Positions 1 through 6,758 of a stretch of 14,986 nt of DNA are shown here, in pieces. Made by a program: the position numbers and the translations under genes. The DNA comes from Thiohalospira sp051746205 (GTDB lineage: Bacteria; Pseudomonadota; Gammaproteobacteria; Thiohalospirales; Thiohalospiraceae), in NCBI GenBank assembly GCA_051746205.1, contig JBNJEU010000040.1, forward strand, positions 1 to 14,986, in the 5' to 3' direction. The first letter of the stretch is position 1. Each line of letters begins with the position of its first letter. Under the pieces are notes generated by a model. The model saw nothing but the letters and a program-made list of their open reading frames with translations. It searched no databases and was not told the origin of the DNA.

Positions 1-1
1 G

Positions 2-94
2 GGGACCGTGGAGATGGCGGCGCTGGTGGAGGCCCTGGAGGCCGAGCAGCGGCTGAAGCCGGAGGCACCGAAGCGGCGGATGGGGTTTGTGTGA
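2..94 (+). CDS. C-terminal end of an unrecognised protein (partial, runs in from the left)
   Basis: An open frame enters from the left edge and ends at the TGA at 92-94. The visible 30 residues are GTVEMAALVEALEAEQRL followed by KPEAPKRRMGFV. The first part would form a charged, Leu/Ala-rich helix and the last part is a basic tail. This is too little to assign a family. The codon use (GTG, CTG, GAG, GCC) looks like real coding sequence for a GC-rich genome. It could be the end of an antitoxin, a transposition protein or an ordinary housekeeping gene, and nothing here decides between them. Confidence 0.5.
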   Translation, partial: GTVEMAALVEALEAEQRLKPEAPKRRMGFV

Positions 95-185
95 GGGGGG
101 GTTGCGATCCCGGCTGAGGTGTGGAAGTGCTTAGGCTCAACTTTTAAGTGCAACACCCACACCATTTACGGGGTAGGATGTTGCG

Positions 186-326
186 ATGGACAGACGATAC
201 GAGGAGCGGGCGCATGACGCCCTCGGTGATCTGCCGCCGGTGGACTACGCCCAGCTCCATTCCACCGCCGAGGATTCCAAGAATGTGAGTGGTCCTCTTG
301 ACGGGGAAGCTTACGGTTCTTGTTAG
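186..326 (+). CDS. Small hypothetical ORF, 46 residues, possibly a remnant
   Basis: An ATG at 186 opens a 46-residue frame beginning MDRRYEERAHDALGDLPPVD and ending in a Cys just before the TAG at 324-326. A GTAGGA stretch lies about 8 bases upstream of the ATG and could serve as a weak ribosome binding site. The first 34 residues are charged and helix-like with protein-like composition. The last dozen (GPLDGEAYGSC) look like run-through into unrelated sequence, which suggests a truncated gene. The frame stops 7 bases before the convergent toxin gene ends. I do not recognise a family, and it may not be expressed. Confidence 0.3.
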   Translation: MDRRYEERAHDALGDLPPVDYAQLHSTAEDSKNVSGPLDGEAYGSC

Positions 327-333
327 GGCGAGC

Positions 334-720
334 TCATACCCTCTGAATCGGCCCGGTGTACTGTGTGACGACCTCGTCACTGGTCAGCAGAAGGAGTCCC
401 TCGGATTCGGCCTGTGCAATCAGGATGCGGTCGAAGGGATCCTTGTGGATGGCGGGCAGCTGTCCAACCAGGCTTGCGTGGACGCCGGTGATCGGGAGCT
501 CAGCGTAGCCATTATCCAGCAGGCCCCGACGCAACAGCGCGGGATCGGCGTGGAATCCGGGCCGCTCGAAGCCGTTCTTGATGGCGACCTCCCAGATGCT
601 CGCGGCACTGAACAGCAGGCGATTACCGGGCTCTTCGATGTAGCCGACGGCCTCGGCGGAGAGTCGCTCGGGGGTGCCCGCCGCCCGGAGCAGCAGGTGG
701 GTATCAAGCAGCAGGTTCAT
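334..720 (-). CDS. vapC: PIN-domain ribonuclease toxin, VapC family
   Basis: 128 residues from the ATG at 720; a GTG at 729 in the same frame would add three. The expected acidic residues of a PIN nuclease are all visible: D6 in LLLDTHLLL, E44 in SIWEVAIKNG, D94/D97 in HKDPFDRILIAQA, and D115 in LLTSDEV. These residues hold the metal for endoribonuclease cleavage, and known VapC toxins cut initiator tRNA or rRNA. The target here cannot be read from sequence. The gene overlaps the end of the antitoxin gene by 17 bases, so the two are translationally coupled in the usual antitoxin-first order. Length and the DPFDR motif fit the VapC subgroup that pairs with Phd/YefM antitoxins. All key residues are present, so it is probably active. 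Confidence 0.92.
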   Translation of the reverse strand: MNLLLDTHLLLRAAGTPERLSAEAVGYIEEPGNRLLFSAASIWEVAIKNGFERPGFHADPALLRRGLLDNGYAELPITGVHASLVGQLPAIHKDPFDRILIAQAESEGLLLLTSDEVVTQYTGPIQRV

Positions 721-961
721 CGGGGCCACCGAACATCTGCTGGATCGCCTCGTCCGCCATCCGGTCGAAGTCGTCGGGCACCTCGATCTGTCCGCGCAGG
801 AATCCGAATCGCTGAGGAATTGCCGCCGGTTCGGCCTGATAACCCGACAGGCGCGCCACGGGGTGACCGGCCTTGGCGATGATGTAGGTTTCCCCCCGGC
901 TGACCCCTTCGAGGAGGCGGGAGAGGTGGGTCTTCGCTTCGTGGATGTTCACTGTTTCCAT
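704..961 (-). CDS. Antitoxin of the Phd/YefM family
   Basis: 85 residues starting METVNIHEAKTHLSRLLEGV, the classic Phd/YefM N-terminal DNA-binding fold, followed by GETYIIAKAGHPVARL. The C-terminal part (FGFLRGQIEVPDDFDRM) matches the tail by which such antitoxins wrap and block a PIN toxin. I prefer the start at 961 because GGAG lies 7 bases upstream. An in-frame ATG at 988 would add nine residues not typical of the family, and it lies inside a direct repeat. It is the first gene of the pair with the PIN toxin. Family members bind their own promoter, and the repeats at 971-999 are the likely operator. Confidence 0.93.
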   Translation of the reverse strand: METVNIHEAKTHLSRLLEGVSRGETYIIAKAGHPVARLSGYQAEPAAIPQRFGFLRGQIEVPDDFDRMADEAIQQMFGGPDEPAA

Positions 962-970
962 GAATCGCTC

Positions 971-999
971 CATCGGACTTAGTTTCATCGACTTAGTTT
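971..999. repeat. Tandem direct repeat, candidate antitoxin operator
   Basis: CATCGGACTTAGTTT (971-985) is followed directly by CATCGACTTAGTTT (986-999), identical except for one extra G. It sits 10 to 38 bases upstream of the preferred antitoxin start. On the minus strand it contains TAAACT (1000-995), which could be a -10 element. Phd/YefM antitoxins autoregulate by binding repeated sites at their promoter, so this is a natural operator candidate. The function is inferred; the repeat itself is plain. Confidence 0.55.
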
Positions 1000-1135
1000 A
1001 CACGAAGAACCACCGGATCACAGTGGTTGGTGACACCCGCTGTGCGGCTCGGGAGTGATAGGGTGAAGGCCCGCGTTCTCGATTGCAGGTCGAGACGCTT
1101 CGGTCAGAACGACTCGCCACCCCATGGAGAGCAAC

Positions 1136-1537
1136 ATGCTGGAATACAATCTGAATGTGGAACGTGTCGACGCCCACGGCAGTGTGGCACGGACCGATAC
1201 CACCGAGTTGATGCTCGACACTGATATGGAGACCGGGCGTGATGACGCCCTGAGCCCGCCGGAGCTGCTGCTGGCCTCCCTGGGTGCCTGCATGGTGCGC
1301 GGCATCCAGCGCGCCTTGCCGATGTTGCGCATGGAGATCGAGGGGCTGTCCATCGAACTGAAGGGATGGCGCCAGGACAGCCCGCCCGCGATGGCCCGGA
1401 TCGAATACACCATCACTGTGCGGACCGACGCCGACGAGGAGATGCTGGAGCTGCTCCACCGCAACGTCTGCAAGGGGACCATCTACTCGACGCTGGCGGC
1501 CGGAACGGAACTGACCGGCGCGATGCGGGCGGCGTAG
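1136..1537 (+). CDS. OsmC-family (peroxiredoxin-like) protein
   Basis: 133 residues from the ATG at 1136, chosen because GGAGAG lies 6 to 7 bases upstream; an ATG at 1124 is the alternative. The family layout is visible: an N-terminal strand region, then SPPELLLASLGACMVRGIQ with the first conserved Cys (C52), and a later HRNVCKGTIYSTLA with the second (C112). Paired cysteines of this kind reduce organic hydroperoxides in OsmC and Ohr. This short form is closer to the YhfA-like OsmC proteins, whose substrates are poorly known. It is monocistronic, divergent from the toxin-antitoxin pair, and convergent with the antiporter gene 34 bases downstream. Cytoplasmic, with no signal peptide. Confidence 0.9.
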   Translation: MLEYNLNVERVDAHGSVARTDTTELMLDTDMETGRDDALSPPELLLASLGACMVRGIQRALPMLRMEIEGLSIELKGWRQDSPPAMARIEYTITVRTDADEEMLELLHRNVCKGTIYSTLAAGTELTGAMRAA

Positions 1538-1571
1538 GTGGACCTTGGTCGAAGCGGGCGCGGCTTTGTAT

Positions 1572-2762
1572 TCAGCGCCGCAACACCCGGTACACCAGAA
1601 GCGGCCCCACGAGTTCGAACAGGATGGTCGAGGTCACGACCGTGGCCACGATCAGGTTCCCCTGCTCCGGAAACTGTTCCGTGGCGAGCAGGGCCATGCC
1701 CATGGCCACGCCGGCCTGCGGCGTCATGGCCAGGCCGAAGTTCCGTGGCAGACCATTCCCCTCGCGCAGCGCCCGCACCCCGAGATAGCCACCCAGATAC
1801 CGCCCGACCATGCGCAGGACGATGTAGGCAACGATCAGACCGGTGGCGACACCGATGTACGACAGGTCGATACTGGCCCCGGAGAGCACGAAGAAGAAGA
1901 CCAGAAAGGGCCACTCGATGCCCTCGATCTCCGTGAAGGACCGGGTGTGATGGGGTGAGAGGTTGACGATCAGGAAGCCGCTGGTCATGGCGGCCAGCAG
2001 GGGGGACACCCCCAGATAGCTGGAGAAACCGGCGGTGAGAAAGATGAGGGCCAGGGCCTCTCCCTGCGTCGGTTTACCCGGTCGCAGACGGCCGGTGAGC
2101 CAGGCGGCGGGCAGACCGATGGCGGCTCCCAGGAGGATGGCGCCGCCGAGCTCCCAGCCGGCATGGACCAGGGCCTCGCCGCCGTTCCCCGAAGAGGCCC
2201 AGCCGAGTCCGGCGAGGGCGAGTCCGAAGATGATGATGCCCCAGGCGTCGTCGATGGCCACGCTGCCCAGGATCGCGCGAGTTCGCGGGCTGTCCTGGTC
2301 CGCGTCGGCGTCCTCGACCGCCTCGCTGACCGCCGCCGGGTCGGTGGCCACGGAGATCGCGGCCAGCGAGATGGCGATGGCCAGGGAGTGGCCGAGCAGT
2401 GTGAGCCCCAGACCGACGGTCACGGCCCCCACCACGGCAACGGTCAGGGAGAGGGCCAGGATCGTGGGACCGATGGAGCGCAGGCGGTCCATGGTCAGTT
2501 GCCCGCCCAGCAGGAAGGCGACCATCACCAGGGCCAGGTTGATCAGGGGCTCCCCCAGTTCACCCAGTGGCGGAGAGTGGGGCTGGCCGAGGACGAGCTG
2601 CTGGATCACCGCGTAGCCGACCCCGACGAGGACCAGCAGCGAAATCCGGGGGAGACAGGTCCGCCGGGCGATGGTGTCGACCAGGACGCTGGCCGACATC
2701 AGTCCGCCCAGAACCAGCAGGACATACGTGGTCTCGGTCATCTCCGGGAGCCATCCGGTCAT
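1572..2762 (-). CDS. Cation/proton antiporter (Na+/H+ exchanger family)
   Basis: 396 residues with about 12 hydrophobic segments covering almost the whole length. The CPA-family core is clear: SVATDPAAVSEAVEDAD (T140, D141, P142) in the unwound helix and SVAIDDAWGIIIF with the Asp pair D171/D172, which in this superfamily carries the ion. The double Asp favours electrogenic exchange by analogy with NhaA/NapA-type carriers. Na+ or K+ as substrate is inferred. The start at 2762 overlaps the stop of the glycosyltransferase gene by ATGA and has GGAGGAGG just upstream; upstream in-frame codons only read through the neighbour. It is the last gene of a four-gene operon, and the protein is an inner-membrane one. 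Confidence 0.9.
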   Translation of the reverse strand: MTGWLPEMTETTYVLLVLGGLMSASVLVDTIARRTCLPRISLLVLVGVGYAVIQQLVLGQPHSPPLGELGEPLINLALVMVAFLLGGQLTMDRLRSIGPTILALSLTVAVVGAVTVGLGLTLLGHSLAIAISLAAISVATDPAAVSEAVEDADADQDSPRTRAILGSVAIDDAWGIIIFGLALAGLGWASSGNGGEALVHAGWELGGAILLGAAIGLPAAWLTGRLRPGKPTQGEALALIFLTAGFSSYLGVSPLLAAMTSGFLIVNLSPHHTRSFTEIEGIEWPFLVFFFVLSGASIDLSYIGVATGLIVAYIVLRMVGRYLGGYLGVRALREGNGLPRNFGLAMTPQAGVAMGMALLATEQFPEQGNLIVATVVTSTILFELVGPLLVYRVLRR

Positions 2763-4984
2763 CGGTCCTCCTCCTCGGGATTCCGATCGTGGCCCGCCAG
2801 GACCTCGGCATAGATCGCCCGGGTCCGTTCGGCAAAGGCGTCGATGGAGTGTTCCCGGGCGAATTCGCGGGCGTTCCCGGCCATCTCCGCGCGCAGGTCC
2901 TCGTCCTCGAGCAGTTCCCGCACCCGGTCGCGCCACAGTTCGATGCGCTCCGGCGTCTTGTAGCCGTTGTGCTCGTTGCGCACCACGTCGTCGATGCCGG
3001 TGGAGCGCACGGCCACCACCGGCAGCCCGGCGGCCATCGCCTCCAGGATCACCATGCCCTGGGTCTCCGACTTCGATGCGAACACGAACAGGTCGCCCAG
3101 GTGGTACCAGTCGGTCATGCGTTCCGGCGCCACGGGGCCGACCAGAACCACCCGATCCGTCAGCCCCAGCTCGGCGATGCGCCCCTGGAGACGGTCCCGT
3201 TCATGGCCGTCCCCGATGATGAACAGCCGGAACGGGGTGGTCGAAACGCGTTGCAGCGCCGCCATGGCGTCGAGCATGAAATCGAGGTTCTTCTCGTTCG
3301 ACAGGCGGGAGACGCTGACCAGCACGGTCTCGTCCCCGACCCCGTGCTCGCGGCGCAGCGCCTTGATCCCGTCATGGTCGGGCTGCTGGAAGGCGTCGAA
3401 GTCGATGCCGGTGGGCTGGATGTGGGTGGGGACCTTCACACCAATCATCCGCAGATATTCCTCGGCGGAGGCGGTCGGCACGATCACCCCGTCGCAGCGG
3501 TTGGAGAAGCGGCGGACGATGGCGTGCGAGATCAGGTTCCGGAACAGCAGCCCCGGCAGCGGGACGAAGTGGGCGTAGTGTTCCAGCCGGGTGTGGTAGG
3601 TGTAGACCACCGGCCGCTTGAGGCGTCGCGCGATGAACAGCCCCAGCGACCCCACCCAGAAGGGGTGGTGGAGATGGACGATGTCCGGACGGAAGTCGCG
3701 GATGCGCCTCGGCAGCCAGGGCGCGAAGAGGTTGGCCATGCGGAATTCACCGCCGAAGCGCAGCAGGGTCGACAGCCGCAGGACGCCGTCCTCGTCGCGG
3801 GACGCCTCGCGGTAGCGGGGGGCGACCACCAGTACGCGGTCGCCAAGGCGCAACAGGCCGCGCTTCAATCGCTCGATGGAGAGCGGCACGCCGCCGATGA
3901 AGGGCAGATAGTTGTTGGTGAACATGGCGACCCGGAGCGGTCGATCCAGCCACGGCGTGGGGTCCCGATCGTAATCGCGGACGTAGCTGCGTTCCTCGAA
4001 CACCAGGTTGTACAGCTTGATGGCCAGAATAATGAAGAAGCTGACCAGGAGAATGAAGTTCAGGTAGCCGACGTAGAACAGCGAATAGATGAAGGACCAG
4101 AGGCTCTCCAGGGTCCGGTGGACCGGGTGCTGGGTGGTATCCAGCGCCTCGGTGCGCAGTGAGACCTCGTCGCCGTCCACCGAGACCACGAGATAGTGGT
4201 AGTAGTCGTTCTCCAGCAGGATCCCGCCGGCGCCGCCGGTGGCCACATGCCGGGTGCCGTTGCGGTGCTCGTCGGCAAAGCCGCGTGAGCCGGCCGAAAA
4301 GACATGGCCGATGTCGTGTTCCTCGATCAACGACCGCAGTGCCTTCCGGAAGGGCTCGGGTTCCACCGGCGTTGCGGCGTCGTCGATCAGTGGCTGTTCC
4401 TCGTCGGCCAGATCGAGGAGGGGCGTACCGGTAAACAGGAAGATCTGGCTGCTGCTGTCGTGTGCCAGCAGGTTCTCCAGCCAGCGCAACTGCCACTGCC
4501 AGGGCGTCTTGCCGGTGGTGTCGATGAAGATGAAGCGGGTGTCGTTCAGCCGGAAGCTGTAGTAATGGGCGCCGAAGTGCTCGTAGAACCGGTAGCTGCC
4601 GAAGTCCTCCTCCTCGTTGGGGCCGAAGGTGAGCAGGTACGGCGCGTCGAGTTTCTGGAGGCTGCCGTGGAGGGCCTGGTACTTGTCCTCGCCCCCTCCG
4701 CTGACTGCGTTGCCGGCCGATATCAGAAAATCGGGGTCCGTTTGATTGATGCGCGGGATGAGGCGTTTCTCGAAAATGCCGACGGAATTGCTGATGTTGC
4801 CGACCACAACGAACTCGAACCGGTCCGGTGACGGGAGCCGGGAATCGATGCGATCCAGCTGCACCTGATGCTCTGCCTCGAACTCCGGCAGGGCATAGTT
4901 CAGATACCCCTTGTAGCCGAGCAGGGCCACGACGATCAGGGCGTTCGCGTAGAACAGCCCGCGCAGCAGGCGGCGGTGCCTCAT
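2759..4984 (-). CDS. Membrane-anchored degenerate metallophosphoesterase fused to a GT4 glycosyltransferase
   Basis: 741 residues. Order: a cytoplasmic N-terminus, a membrane helix at about 8-24, a calcineurin-like phosphoesterase fold at about 57-285, a hydrophobic stretch at about 296-326 (one long or two short helices), then a GT-B glycosyltransferase at about 350-730. The GT4 part shows FTNNYLPFIGGVPLSIERL at its N-terminus, VVYTYHTRLEHYAHF (about 459-473), SRLSNEKN, and the donor-site motif SETQGMVILEAMAAGLPVV with E640 and E648. The TYHT and ETQGMVILEAM motifs resemble diacylglycerol glucosyltransferases. The phosphoesterase part has lost its metal ligands: GD to GN twice, GNHE to GPNE, the His of motif IV to Thr/Gly, and GHxH to AGSR. 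It is therefore probably a non-catalytic sensor or binding domain. The start at 4984 makes an ATGA overlap with the upstream gene and follows GGAGAGGG. Glycolipid synthesis is inferred. Confidence 0.88.
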   Translation of the reverse strand: MRHRRLLRGLFYANALIVVALLGYKGYLNYALPEFEAEHQVQLDRIDSRLPSPDRFEFVVVGNISNSVGIFEKRLIPRINQTDPDFLISAGNAVSGGGEDKYQALHGSLQKLDAPYLLTFGPNEEEDFGSYRFYEHFGAHYYSFRLNDTRFIFIDTTGKTPWQWQLRWLENLLAHDSSSQIFLFTGTPLLDLADEEQPLIDDAATPVEPEPFRKALRSLIEEHDIGHVFSAGSRGFADEHRNGTRHVATGGAGGILLENDYYHYLVVSVDGDEVSLRTEALDTTQHPVHRTLESLWSFIYSLFYVGYLNFILLVSFFIILAIKLYNLVFEERSYVRDYDRDPTPWLDRPLRVAMFTNNYLPFIGGVPLSIERLKRGLLRLGDRVLVVAPRYREASRDEDGVLRLSTLLRFGGEFRMANLFAPWLPRRIRDFRPDIVHLHHPFWVGSLGLFIARRLKRPVVYTYHTRLEHYAHFVPLPGLLFRNLISHAIVRRFSNRCDGVIVPTASAEEYLRMIGVKVPTHIQPTGIDFDAFQQPDHDGIKALRREHGVGDETVLVSVSRLSNEKNLDFMLDAMAALQRVSTTPFRLFIIGDGHERDRLQGRIAELGLTDRVVLVGPVAPERMTDWYHLGDLFVFASKSETQGMVILEAMAAGLPVVAVRSTGIDDVVRNEHNGYKTPERIELWRDRVRELLEDEDLRAEMAGNAREFAREHSIDAFAERTRAIYAEVLAGHDRNPEEEDR

Positions 4985-6036
4985 GACCGCCCTCTCCATC
5001 GCTGCACCAGCCCGTGCTGGAGGATGAAGTAGCCGATCAGCATCCCGAGGTAGATGGTCACCAGCCGCCAGGCAAGGATGACGAGCAGCAGGTGTTCACC
5101 GCCGATGAGGTCGCGGAAGAAGCTGCCGAACACCCCCTCGGCGACCCCGGAGGCGCCGGGCGTCGGCGAGAAATACATGATGAAGGTGGTCACCACCAGC
5201 AGCCCGAGGCTGGTCAGGTACTCCACGGTGTGGCCCAGGGCGTGGATCAGCAGCGCCGGAAAGCTGAACAGGCTGAGCAGGAAGAGGGCCGTGAACAGTA
5301 CCGAAAGGGCGACCCAGAGTGGTGAACCGGTGGCGTACTCCCGGAAACTCCGTGAGAAACGCAGGAGTTCGCGACGGCTGCCGAAGCGCCAGTGCCGGCG
5401 GCGCGCCTCGCTGATCAGCGACAGGGCCCGCAGGCCGTTGAACACCCCGTCCAGCGGCGGGATCAGCCAGCGGGTGCGCAGCAGCAGCACGGTGAAGGCG
5501 CCGAGATAGAGCAGCACGAACACGACCAGGGCCTGGCCGATGCGCTGGATCAGGACGTGTTCCTGCAGGGACGGGAGTGTCAGCAGGAATACCGGCGTCA
5601 GCCCGAAGATGAAAACGACCGCCAGCAGGGTCCGGATGGTGGTGGCGGCTGTGGCCCGCCCGACGGACACCCCTGTCTGGCGCAGGAACCAGACCTGCGC
5701 GACGCCCCCGCCGGTGGCCATGGGGGTGATGTTGGAAAAGAACAGATTGATGAAGACCAGCCGGGCCATGGCCTTCGGGGGCACGCGCTCGCCCAGGGCG
5801 CGCAGCGTGCAGTACAGGCGCAGGCCGTCGGACAGGTAGTAGACCAGAAGCAGGGCCGCTGTGGCGGCGAGGGTGGTCGGTTCGAGCAGACGCACATCGA
5901 AGCCGAGGCTGCGATCGGCGAAACCGGCATAGACGACGTACAGGCCGATCCCGGTCAGCAGCAGGAAGAGCGCCGAGAAGAGGGCGAGCTTTGTGCCGGA
6001 AAGTCGCGGTGTCCGCGAAGCGTTCATTGTTTTCAT
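4981..6036 (-). CDS. UPF0104 / lysylphosphatidylglycerol-synthase-type integral membrane protein
   Basis: 351 residues with about eight hydrophobic segments. Two family signatures are present: NLFFSNITPMATGGGVAQVWFLRQTG (about 96-121) and FSPTPGASGVAEGVFGSFF (about 289-307). These are the TPxxxGG and PTPGxxGxxE motifs of the PF03706 membrane domain that forms the flippase half of MprF. The cytoplasmic aminoacyl-transferase half of MprF is missing, so it cannot be a full lysyl-PG synthase. Stand-alone members next to glycosyltransferases are thought to move or bind lipid substrates. The start at 6036 overlaps the DUF2062 stop by ATGA, and no clear ribosome binding site is visible there, which fits coupled translation. 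Its stop likewise overlaps the next gene by ATGA. Confidence 0.9.
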   Translation of the reverse strand: MKTMNASRTPRLSGTKLALFSALFLLLTGIGLYVVYAGFADRSLGFDVRLLEPTTLAATAALLLVYYLSDGLRLYCTLRALGERVPPKAMARLVFINLFFSNITPMATGGGVAQVWFLRQTGVSVGRATAATTIRTLLAVVFIFGLTPVFLLTLPSLQEHVLIQRIGQALVVFVLLYLGAFTVLLLRTRWLIPPLDGVFNGLRALSLISEARRRHWRFGSRRELLRFSRSFREYATGSPLWVALSVLFTALFLLSLFSFPALLIHALGHTVEYLTSLGLLVVTTFIMYFSPTPGASGVAEGVFGSFFRDLIGGEHLLLVILAWRLVTIYLGMLIGYFILQHGLVQRWRGRS

Positions 6037-6557
6037 TGATTGCGGAAACGTCGATTGGGCCCCTTCCGACGCCGGTGGATGATCAGCCTCGACAGGCGGC
6101 GGGAAACGAGATAGCCGGCGAGGGCCGCCGGGCCCGCGATGAGCAGGCTGCCCAGGAGCGTCAGCACGATCTCGCTACCCACCCCGCGCAGGAACCAGAC
6201 ATCCGACGCCCCGGAAAACGGCGGCAGGGCGGCGAAGACGGTTTCCCCCAGTACATGAAACAGCCAGTACAGGGGCGCCATGGTCAGGGGGTTGCTGACG
6301 AAGGAGAGGGCAAAGGCCGCCGGGAAGTTGCCGACGAACAGGGCGCAGGCAATCAGCATCAGCACGGTCTGGAAACCCACCGTGGGTGTCAGACCGATGA
6401 ACAATCCGATGGCGACCCCCCGGGCAATGGCCTCCGGCCCCCCCTTCAGGCTGCCCATGTATTGCAGGGTCGCGCGCAGGCGGGGATGGCTCAGCAGCCA
6501 GTTGTGGCCGCGGGCGCGGAGGGCCCGGAAGCGGGTCATGAACGGCGTGTTCAGCAT
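6033..6557 (-). CDS. DUF2062 membrane protein
   Basis: 174 residues from the ATG at 6557. The conserved DUF2062 core is GGPEAIARGVAIGLFIGLTPTVGFQTVLMLIACALFVGNFPAAFALSFVSNPLTMAPLYW, with the typical GLFIGLTP and SNPLT motifs, followed by a further hydrophobic pair and a strongly basic tail (RRRKGPNRRFRNQ). The family has no established biochemical role; it is a small inner-membrane protein often found beside glycosyltransferases. It is the first gene of the operon. The start is uncertain: an in-frame ATG at 6647 would add 30 residues that do not look typical, and 6539 would remove six. None has a good ribosome binding site. Confidence 0.85.
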   Translation of the reverse strand: MLNTPFMTRFRALRARGHNWLLSHPRLRATLQYMGSLKGGPEAIARGVAIGLFIGLTPTVGFQTVLMLIACALFVGNFPAAFALSFVSNPLTMAPLYWLFHVLGETVFAALPPFSGASDVWFLRGVGSEIVLTLLGSLLIAGPAALAGYLVSRRLSRLIIHRRRKGPNRRFRNQ

Positions 6558-6672
6558 GCCCGGAGCCCGGACTTCCCCGGCGGAGAGCAGCCCGCCTCGT
6601 ACGCGGAATCGTGATGGTGGGTGTCTCTCGGCATGGGGGAGGACCATCAGCGGCGGCGGGTCGGAAGGGTGA

Positions 6673-6702
6673 ATTATCGCGAAGAACCACCGAGGGCGTC
6701 AA
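6673..6702 (-). promoter_or_regulatory. Sigma-70 promoter for the DUF2062-to-antiporter operon
   Basis: On the minus strand TTGACG (6702-6697) and GATAAT (6678-6673) are separated by 18 bases. Each matches five of six consensus bases. Transcription would start near 6666, giving a leader of about 110 bases to the ATG at 6557, or about 19 bases to the ATG at 6647. No other promoter of similar quality is seen for the operon. Confidence 0.65.
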
Positions 6703-6720
6703 AACGAATCACGGGAGCCA

Positions 6721-6747
6721 TCCTCCTGCACCGCGAGGGTGGGAGGA
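6721..6747 (-). terminator. Stem-loop just after the CoA-binding protein gene, possible terminator
   Basis: TCCTCC-tg-CACC (6721-6732) can pair with GGTG-GGAGGA (6738-6747) around a 5-base loop, a 10-bp stem with a two-base bulge. It lies 12 bases past the stop of the minus-strand gene. The following minus-strand sequence is not a clean U-run (a TTTT comes only about 20 bases later), so termination may be weak or factor-dependent. Confidence 0.35.
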
Positions 6748-6758
6748 ACGGTGTGCGG

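Noticed and set aside
289..882. A 197-residue plus-strand frame across the toxin-antitoxin pair
   Set aside because: Antisense shadow; the minus strand has two recognisable, correctly overlapping genes.
1003..1015. The 13-mer CGAAGAACCACCG occurs here and again at 6680-6692
   Set aside because: The second copy is the spacer of the operon promoter; no longer homology surrounds either copy, so it is probably coincidence.
1008..1028. Inverted repeat AACCAC/GTGGTT between the antitoxin and OsmC genes
   Set aside because: Only six-base arms with a nine-base loop; it could occur by chance and has no T-run.
2567..4162. A 531-residue plus-strand frame opposite the glycosyltransferase fusion
   Set aside because: Low-complexity antisense composition with no domain; it spans the antiporter/glycosyltransferase junction on the other strand.
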